Shown: positions 1 through 7,707 of the stretch, one piece after another | Layout of the letters: every line of letters begins with the position of its first letter | How positions within the stretch are numbered: the stretch's first letter is position 1 | From: Branchiostoma floridae | Taxonomy: Eukaryota; Chordata; Leptocardii; Amphioxiformes; Branchiostomatidae | DNA: 64,000 nucleotides | Assembly: GCF_000003815.2 (NCBI RefSeq) | Contig: NC_049990.1 | Coordinates: 17,064,532 to 17,128,531, forward strand | Direction: 5' to 3' | Notes under the pieces: generated by a model | What the model saw: only the letters and a program-made list of their open reading frames with translations | Database searches by the model: none | What the model was told of the DNA's origin: nothing | Position numbers and translations under genes: made by a program

Positions 1-100
1 CAATGATATAACTCATTACACGGTTCTGCCTAGGCAGCTTTGTGCTGGTAGCGGCAGATCCACAGAGATACAGACGAACATACATCATCGGTCGACGTGA

Positions 101-130
101 TCGCACATGTTCGCACATGTTCGCACATGT
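101..130. repeat. Three tandem copies of a 10-bp ACATGT-centred motif
   Basis: The decamer TCGCACATGT is repeated three times head to tail and followed by a near copy. Each unit has the palindromic core ACATGT. It sits just outside the segmental duplication that begins near 392. Function unknown. Confidence 0.6.
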
Positions 131-184
131 TTACACACGACGGGGTTATACCGCACCTTACGGGGGACATACCCTTTCAGATGT

Positions 185-385
185 GCCAGGTCTCCCGTCC
201 GGGTGAATGATGTAAATCACCGTGAGCCGAAGCTAGGTACTTATTTTCACCTGAGTATAGTGAGGAAAGCCGTGTAAAGTGCCTTTCCCAAGGGCACAAG
301 ATCGGTAACACGGCAGGCGGATTCGAACCCGCAACCTCTCGGTCACGGGGCGAACACGGTCCCACTGCGCTACGCGGTCCCACTT
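185..385 (-). mobile_element. tRNA-derived SINE, copy 1 of a family
   Basis: On the minus strand the element begins with a tRNA-like head: an A-box-like TAGCGCAGTGGG (360-372) and a perfect B box GGTTCGAATCC (319-329). A tRNA-unrelated tail follows, with the motifs GGGAAAGGCACTTTACACGG, CCTCACT and AGTACCTAGCT. A related copy is at 44985-45255 and a tail fragment is at the start of the insertion at 12813. There is no acceptor-stem pairing or anticodon-arm structure that would support a functional tRNA gene. The ORF across this region (177-485, minus) is a by-product. Confidence 0.7.
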
Positions 386-589
386 TCATGATGTTATCTT
401 GGTAGGTCTCTGCATTCACAAAGTACCATCTGTTTCTTCTAGAATTTGCCCAAATGCCTTGTTGATGCAATTGTATGGATTCCATTCTCTGGTAACACCA
501 AAACTGGCTACAGGAAAGAGTTTAAAGCACCTGATTGTGCAATAATCAGTTCGAGAAGTTCCTAAAAGCAGAGTCTGCCAAGGACCCGG

Positions 590-935
590 TGTCAAAAAGG
601 GAAAACCCCTAGACGCCCTATGTATGTGATTGGGATCTTTGTTAATAGAGAAATGCCAGAGATTTCAACAGTGTTTTAATCAATATATTTTGTTGTACTG
701 AATGATTTTATGTGAGATAGGCTCGAGTTGTAAGATAGGCTCGAATTGTCTTACCTGATATCTGAACACAATAGAATTTGTAACGTCAATCCTAGTAGTG
801 TGAGAACTAGAGCAGAAGGTTTCAGGAAATGTGAAAAAGGGAACTTGTACGCCTTCCTGTTCCCTAGTAACTTAACTTGCGGACCGTCTTTGTTTGGTTC
901 AAGCCAAGCGTAATCTACCAACAAGTTAGCCTGCC
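590..935 (-). repeat. Degenerate third copy of the RTK upstream flank
   Basis: This stretch, and its counterpart at about 16185-16510, resembles the flank upstream of the RTK genes (about 10640-11110) block by block. Shared blocks are GGGAAA(A)CCCCT, TCTGAACACA, an ACGTCA-like block, AGAGCAGAAGGTTTCAGGA, and CTGTCTTTGT-TGG-TCAA-CCAAGCGTAATCTAC. It lies 3' of each RTK gene, where the 5' flank of a further RTK gene would be expected. No coding part of a third RTK is visible. It is read as a remnant of an older tandem duplication. Confidence 0.55.
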
Positions 936-1079
936 TTGAAATTTAGATAGCTTTTAACCCTGTTACTTTATTGTCCTCTGTTCTAAGATAAACAAAGAAA
1001 GAACAGCCAAAACGTGTGTGCTACATGTTTCAGTAATTCTGGTTTCCTCTCTCTAAACTGCACATAGTACACTAAGTTC

Positions 1080-1745
1080 TATTTATGAATAATGTAAAGA
1101 ATTTCATTGGACGAACGAGAGTTCCACGACCTCATACCTTTACTTTTACCAAATGGTTTAGTCTTTTTGAGTACTTATAAATCTTTCCACTTGATCATGC
1201 AATTGGTGTCCTCATTTTCATAATTTGTCTCGTTGGAGCATCCTCTCTATGCAATAGGCATACGCCCAAAGCATACAGGTCTTATCGTAGCAGAGAAGGC
1301 CATTTTAGTGTTTACTCCTGAGTTATGTAAATATCAAACTAATTTGCATGATTAACGTCAAATAATGAGCATATTCACTAAGTTCCATATTTTGTAAGTA
1401 TGAAGTTCCAATCATTGACCACTGTGGAATTACAATATTTTCTTATTTATCATGCAGACGAGGTCTTTATTTGCATTATTAATACCTATCGACATTTCTC
1501 TCTCAGCTACATATGTCACGAGTTTGAAATTCCTATCATGGAATACAGCGAATTAATAAACTTCCCTCATTAATTATGCAATTAGCTGGTAATTTCCACA
1601 TTAAGTATCTTATCATGTAAGTCATCACCTTGGCTATCTACATACCAAAAAACATGACAATCTGTCAACACGTGCTGGAGTTATTCCCACCTAACAAAAA
1701 TGAGACATTTGATTTATGCATGATAGACAATATTAGCTAATTGGA
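1080..1745 (-). repeat. Interspersed AT-rich repeat, partial
   Basis: The block starting GAGTTCCACGACCTCATACC, with its ATTAATGCAAAT-type motifs, resembles the reverse complement of the end of the repeat at 45338-46400 (AGGTATGAGGTCGCCGAACTC). It is also present in copy B at about 16670-17320. No coding potential was seen. Confidence 0.45.
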
Positions 1746-1764
1746 ACACTCTATGCCTTACTCT

Positions 1765-1778
1765 AATAACTGTTTTAG
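1765..1778. repeat. Target-site duplication, left side of LINE
   Basis: AATAACTGTTTTAG occurs here and again at 7381-7394 on the other side of the LINE. The empty site in copy B (about 17343-17360) carries only one similar copy, which proves insertion. Confidence 0.9.
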
Positions 1779-2519
1779 CTAGGGGGCGCTCGCAGGGAGC
1801 GAACGCTCCTTCCAACACCTCAAGAAGAAGTCGAAGTTCTTAGCCCCTTTTGTAACCATCCGACCGTTTTGAGTGCAGAATCATTAACAAGTATATCTAT
1901 GTAATCTGTGGGGCAAGGTACAGCAACGTTCTGAGGAGCAGTTAGCGAGAAATCGCATAGACAGAGAAGTAGCTCGACACGACAACCGCCAGGGGAAGCC
2001 CCCCTCCCACAAGAAGACGTCGTGCACTACAATCTTCACGGCGCATGAAGCCAGCAAGTCCCCAGACTCTCACACACTGGTCTACAAACATCAGTGGGCT
2101 CCTTTTACGGAGCCCTTGCGGGTAAGTGTCCTTTTTGAACCCAGAACAGTTGCTTCTTCGATGTTTTTGTGCAACGTCGACTTGAGATTGTAAAAAAAAA
2201 AAGCACCCCTCTGCCGAAGAGTATCTGAATTGCAGGGGCTTGAGGAGGGGACGTGTTGGAAGGAGCAGTCAAAGCTCAGCCTTGGAAGAGAAGATTTCCA
2301 CGAGACCTTACATCTCTACACAGGATCAAGTAGCGGGCCCCTATTGCAAAGGGGCCCACGCCGGTGAGTGTAACTCCTCATAGGATACACCACCCTTTTT
2401 TTTTCTCTTCTCCTGGCTGTCATACATTCCGCCAAGGAGGTTGACCTGCCTTGATTCTGCCGTTCCCTGTTGTTGCTGTTGCTTTGTCTTTTACAGCCGT
2501 TGCAACGGAACAGATCATA

Positions 2520-3335
2520 ATGCCTCGGCACAAGTCTACAGCATCTCCGCCGAGCAAGAAAAAAGAGCAGCCTAAGAAAAGAAAATACAGCTCGACGGGA
2601 TCACAGACAGAAGAAGAAGAAGGAAGGGATATAAAAGAAGTGCTTGAAAAAATTACAGAACAATTGAATGAAATGAAGAACATAAAAAGCCAAGTCAGCC
2701 AAGATGCTATACAAATTGTTAATCTTGCGAAAGCATGTCAACATCTCCAAGATGAAGTTGCTGATTTGAAAAAGGAGTTGAACGTAGTGTCAACAAAACA
2801 AAAAGTGTATGAAGAAATGCAAGAAAAGAATGAAAATGACAAGGCAATAACACAGTATAAACAAGTGCATCTTGAGGCACAATCAAGGAGAGAAAACTTA
2901 CTGTTCTTCAATGTTCATGAGCGTGTGGATGAAAAACCAAATCAGACTGAAAAATTACTATCTCAAATGCTAATCCATAACTGTAAGATTCCAGAAGAGA
3001 CAGTAAAAAAGATGAAGTTTCAGCGCGTTCACCGCCTAGGAAGGGTCAACATTGGAGAGAATGCAAAGCCTCGCCCTATCATTGCCAAATTTGTGTGGTA
3101 TAAAGACAGAGAAAGAGTTAGGTTGTCCGCGAAAAGCTTGAAAGGCACTGCGTTTGGAATCTCTGAAGATTTCCCCCGCCAGATCAGGGAGGTGAGGAAA
3201 AAACTGCTTCCAGTTATGCGGGCGGCGCGCAACTCTCATCCGCCGAAACTGGCAATTCTGAGTGTGGATCAACTTTTCATTGATGGCAAGCTTTATGATG
3301 GCCCCGAGGCAAGGCGCCCCTATATAAGGCGTTAA
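2520..3335 (+). CDS. LINE ORF1 protein (L1-type nucleic-acid-binding chaperone)
   Basis: This is a 271-residue protein from the ATG at 2520. The open frame extends further 5' to 2451 but only from a non-ATG codon. The N-terminus is lysine-rich and basic (SKKKEQPKKRK). It is followed by a long heptad-like region rich in Leu, Ile, Lys and Glu (about residues 40-125) predicted to form a coiled coil. Next comes an RRM-like segment starting RRENLLFFNV and a basic C-terminal domain with FQRVHRLGR and RPIIAKF. This order matches the L1 ORF1p family, which forms trimers and coats the element RNA. The frame has no stop or shift, so this part of the element could still be translated. It precedes the ORF2 start by about 190 bp. 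Confidence 0.85.
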   Translation: MPRHKSTASPPSKKKEQPKKRKYSSTGSQTEEEEGRDIKEVLEKITEQLNEMKNIKSQVSQDAIQIVNLAKACQHLQDEVADLKKELNVVSTKQKVYEEMQEKNENDKAITQYKQVHLEAQSRRENLLFFNVHERVDEKPNQTEKLLSQMLIHNCKIPEETVKKMKFQRVHRLGRVNIGENAKPRPIIAKFVWYKDRERVRLSAKSLKGTAFGISEDFPRQIREVRKKLLPVMRAARNSHPPKLAILSVDQLFIDGKLYDGPEARRPYIRR

Positions 3336-3526
3336 TAACAAGAACTGGATTTAGAACTTTGCTTGTATGTGTTTATGTGAATGCGATGTTAACGATCTAT
3401 GTTTGTTTCCTTTGGACCATGCCACAACAAGGTATACTATGTTCGGGAAGAAAATACTGTAATTATAATTATGATGTCAAATATTTATGTATGTAGCCTA
3501 TTTAGAAATGGGACAAAACATAAGGT

Positions 3527-6500
3527 ATGATGAGCTTTAAAATAACCCTTATGTCCTTAAACGTAAGAGGAATAAATGATAAAGTGAAGAGAATGAAAAT
3601 ATTCAGGTGGCTGCGTAACAAGCAAATAGACATCGCCTTTTTACAAGAGACATTCTCAACAAAAGAAAGCGAAAAACAATGGACCTCAGATTGGGATGGG
3701 GAAATTCTCTTCAGCCACGGAACAGCACATGGCAAAGGTGTGATGATATTATGTAGTCCAAAAGCTGATATTTATTTCAAAGATATATTGACAGACAAGG
3801 ATGGTAGATACATCATTACTAATTGTAGCTTAAATGGTACTGACATAAGTTTGATAAACATATACTCACCTAACAAAGTATCAGAGCAAGTGACTTTTTT
3901 TAGTAAAATACAGGCACTAATACAGCAACAAGCTGACGGGACAATAATTATGGGTGGAGATTGCAATCTTTCCCTCACAGAGTTAGATAAGATAGGGGGG
4001 AGACCTATAGCTTTTAAGGATGGAGCAATTAAGGGACTGAAATCTATACTTAATACCTTTAACTTAAGTGATGTTTGGAGATACAAAAACCCAAACAATA
4101 GACAGTATACATGGCAGAATAAGAACATAAAATGCAGATTGGACTATTGGTTTATACCTTGTAATATGCTACAACTTAGTGAATGTAACATTAAAGTTGC
4201 ACCGGTGCCAGATCATATGGCAGTGTCATTGTCAATTACGTCTAGCAATTATAAAAAAAGGGGACCAGGGTTTTGGAGATTTAACAATTCGCTACTACTG
4301 GACCAAAATTTTGTAAATGAAATGAATAGTCTGTTGAACGACCGTCTACCGAAAGACACACTAGATGATATTGAAGATCCGGGTCTAAGATGGGAAATGA
4401 CCAAAATGGAAATCAGATCTTTCAGTATTAAGTACTCTAAGAAAAAAGCACGTGAACGTAGGAATAAAGAGAGTGAATTAGAAGAAGAACTGAATAACTT
4501 GATAAGTGAAAATGATGAATCAAACGATACCGAGAAACAATCGCTAATCTATGAGTTAAAGGAACAGTTAGATAACTTACAGAACTACAAAGCGAAAGGT
4601 GCAATAATTAGAAGTAGAAGTAACTGGTATGAGTATGGAGAAAAGAGCACAAAGTATTTTTTTAACTTAGAAAAAAGAAGGTACCAGGAGAAGGTCATTT
4701 CTTCATTAACTCTGGAAGATGGAACTATGACTACTGATCCCAATAGGATTCTAATGGAAGAAGCTAGCTATTACAAAAAGCTTTATACTTCAAACAATTG
4801 TAACCCTGAGAAAAATGAATTTTAATTCTTCTTTAAAAACCCAGGAGATAAAGAAGCTAAATGACCANNNNNNNNNNNNNNNNNNNNNNNNNNNNNNNNN
4901 NNNNNNNNNNNNNNNNNNNNNNNNNNNNNNNNNNNNNNNNNNNNNNNNNNNNNNNNNNNNNNNNNNNTGAGGGAGAGATCAAAGAAACCGAACTGAAAAA
5001 AGCCCTACAATCATTAGCTAAAAATAAAAATAAAGCTCCCGGTTGTGACGGCATTACAGTGGAGTTCTATGTAAAATTTTGGGATATGTTAAAGAAATAC
5101 TTTGTAGACGCCATTGACCATGCATATAAAACAAATCTCTTACCTTCTTCTTTAAGAAGGGGAATAATAAGATTACTTCCCAAGAAAGGTTTAGATGGGA
5201 CCACGCTAGATGATTGGCGCCCTATAAGCCTACTCAATGTGGACTACAAAATTCTTAGTAAGGCATTGACATTGCGGCTAGAACCATTACTTCCTCATAT
5301 TATACACGAAGATCAAACAGGTTTCATCAAAGGCCGGTATATTGGGGAAAACATCAGACGTATTTGGGACAGTATAGAAGAGTGTGAAGAAAACAATAAA
5401 CCAGGGTTGCTAATGTTCCTAGACTTTAAAAAAGCATTCGATAGCATTGAAATAGCCTTCATTATTAAAGCACTTAAGACAGTAAATATTGGAGACGGCT
5501 TTATTAGATGGATTACGTTATTATACAATGATATACAAAGTTGCGTTATAAATAATGGCTATACTTCAACATGGTTCACAGTGCAGAGGGGAGTAAGACA
5601 GGGAGACCCTTTGTCCCCTACCTTATTTATCATTGGGATAGAAATGCTAGCTGCAACAGTCAGGGCTGATACGAACATTAGAGGTATTGAAATACACAAT
5701 ACAACACATAAACTATCAATGTACGCTGACGATATAACGTCATTGCTCGCAGATACAATATCTGCACAAAATCTGTTAGACACATTAAATGTATTTAAAA
5801 GATGTAGCGGCCTCGAATTAAACAAAAAAAAAACGGAGGCCCTCTGGGTAGGAAATAATAGTAATAGAGAGGATCATCCGTTACCAGTTAAGTGGCCTGA
5901 GTGCCCCATCAAGGCTCTTGGCGCTCATTTCGGATCCGACCGAGATAAGTGTTACAAGGAAGACTTTGAAAACAACTATACGAAAATGGTTAAGGCTTGT
6001 AATATATGGAAACAGAGAAACCTAACTTTAATAGGACGGATTTTGATTGTAAAGACTATTGGTATCTCAAAGTTAATATACATATGCTCAATCTTGCACG
6101 CTCCTCCCCATTTCTTAAAACAAGTAAATGACTATATTTTCAGATACATATGGCGAGAGAAACCACCAAAAGTAAAAATGAAAACTTTGATTGGCGAGAA
6201 ATGCCAGGGCGGATTGGAAATGATGGATTTTACTTTAATGAATAAAGCCTTAAAGGCGATGTGGGTAAAAAGAATCGTAACAGATACTCGTAAGGAAAAA
6301 GAATACTTGTTTAAAAAATGGGGAGGTTTCCTCATATTCCAGTGTAATTATTCTACAAAGCTGTTAGACACTTCTCACCTGTCAATGTTTTATAAAGATG
6401 TTATAACTGCATGGGAGGAAGTAACTAATTACGAACCAGAGACACACAGACAAATTTGTTCACAGGTAACTATGGAATAATAGATTTATTAAAGTAGAAG

Positions 6501-6595
6501 GATGCTACATTATGTTACAAACTCTGGATTGATGCCGGGCATTATTTATCTGAATGACTTGCTGTATGACGATGGAACATTTATTACCAATGAAG
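3527..6595 (+). pseudogene. LINE ORF2 (endonuclease/reverse transcriptase), frameshifted
   Basis: ORF2 encodes an APE-type endonuclease followed by reverse transcriptase. The endonuclease (3527 to about 4260) shows LNVRGIND, IAFLQETF, GGDCNLSL, RLDYWFIP and the terminal PVPDHMAV motif. The RT (about 5000-5900) shows DDWRPISLLN, QTGFIKGR, FLDFKKAFD, GVRQGDPLSP and the catalytic YADD box. The frame from 3527 stops at 4823-4825, but coding similarity continues one frame over until the gap at 4868, so a 1-nt shift near 4820 is likely. A second shift is near 6465, where the frame ending at 6480 is replaced by one encoding LWNNRFIKVEG, and a third is near 6515. The copy therefore appears dead unless these are assembly errors. 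The C-terminal end lies in the 6596-7099 gap. Confidence 0.85.
4868..4967. other. Assembly gap (100 N)
   Basis: This run of exactly 100 N is probably a gap of unknown true size. It lies within LINE ORF2, between the endonuclease and RT domains. Confidence 0.99.
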
Positions 6596-7099
6596 NNNNN
6601 NNNNNNNNNNNNNNNNNNNNNNNNNNNNNNNNNNNNNNNNNNNNNNNNNNNNNNNNNNNNNNNNNNNNNNNNNNNNNNNNNNNNNNNNNNNNNNNNNNNN
6701 NNNNNNNNNNNNNNNNNNNNNNNNNNNNNNNNNNNNNNNNNNNNNNNNNNNNNNNNNNNNNNNNNNNNNNNNNNNNNNNNNNNNNNNNNNNNNNNNNNNN
6801 NNNNNNNNNNNNNNNNNNNNNNNNNNNNNNNNNNNNNNNNNNNNNNNNNNNNNNNNNNNNNNNNNNNNNNNNNNNNNNNNNNNNNNNNNNNNNNNNNNNN
6901 NNNNNNNNNNNNNNNNNNNNNNNNNNNNNNNNNNNNNNNNNNNNNNNNNNNNNNNNNNNNNNNNNNNNNNNNNNNNNNNNNNNNNNNNNNNNNNNNNNNN
7001 NNNNNNNNNNNNNNNNNNNNNNNNNNNNNNNNNNNNNNNNNNNNNNNNNNNNNNNNNNNNNNNNNNNNNNNNNNNNNNNNNNNNNNNNNNNNNNNNNNN
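6596..7099. other. Assembly gap (504 N)
   Basis: This run of N hides the C-terminal part of LINE ORF2. All ORFs spanning it are artefacts. Confidence 0.99.
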
Positions 7100-7707
7100 A
7101 AGATATATGTTTAAGCAAGAATTCGATAATATATTGTGTAATGGAACCAGCATACCTTGAGTTTTGTATAATGATAGCTAAATATAGCCTATACATCTGC
7201 TTTGTTAATGACATCAAACCCAGTATCCGACATTTCCTTTTACAACTAAAATTCCGAACATACAATATGTAAGATGAAAGGTCCTTCTCTGTCTGTATCC
7301 ACCCAAGTTGTGGCACTTGTCCTTTGTATGTCTTTGTAATGTTTATTGAAATAAAAAAAAATTGAAAAAAAAAAAAAAAAAATAACTGTTTTAGTATTAT
7401 AAGCATTTTCTGAAAGAATGTTTTGTGATTTGAATAAGCGTTAAAAAGGTGCTAATTACAAAATGTAAAGGCCAATGTGTAGATTGTAGTAGCGTATATG
7501 CTAGAGTAAGTCACGTGTATGGATAATAAGTGCATTAACAAATATATATATCATATTCTATTTCTATGTCCAGTTTGCTTCATAATGTATATACAAGTCG
7601 TGCATTCATTGTTACATACTCCAGCAATAGTAGTCTCTGAGAAATCTTCTTAAATGATGAATGTAGAAGCCCATTAAGCTGTAAAGCCGGATGTTGTCCC
7701 GTGCTGA

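Larger units (their letters stand above)
1779..7380 (+). mobile_element. L1/Tx1-like LINE, full-length but with broken ORF2
   Basis: The element is bounded by perfect 14-bp direct repeats (1765-1778 and 7381-7394) and ends in a poly(A) run (about 7365-7380). It has a GC-rich 5' region of about 740 bp, an ORF1, an ORF2 with apurinic endonuclease and reverse transcriptase, and a 3' UTR with AATAAA-like signals. It is absent from the paralogous position in copy B, so it jumped in after the segmental duplication. A 5' end at a clean junction indicates a full-length insertion. Two assembly gaps (4868-4967, 6596-7099) hide parts of ORF2. The ORF1 type (coiled coil plus RRM-like domain) and RT motifs point to the L1 group, Tx1-like, rather than CR1/L2 or RTE. 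Confidence 0.9.

Noticed and set aside
316-385. Possible tRNA gene
   Set aside because: A and B boxes are present, but no acceptor stem or cloverleaf can be formed and a SINE tail follows directly. The same holds for 32174-32235, 45189-45255 and 51140-51215.
177-485. 102-codon minus-strand frame
   Set aside because: It runs across a tRNA-derived SINE.
2451-2519. N-terminal extension of LINE ORF1
   Set aside because: The frame is open but begins with TTG. The ATG at 2520 leads into the typical basic N-terminus.
6502-7406. Several frames of about 190-290 codons across 6596-7099
   Set aside because: They consist of N. The same applies to frames across 62502-63362 and 61531-61630.
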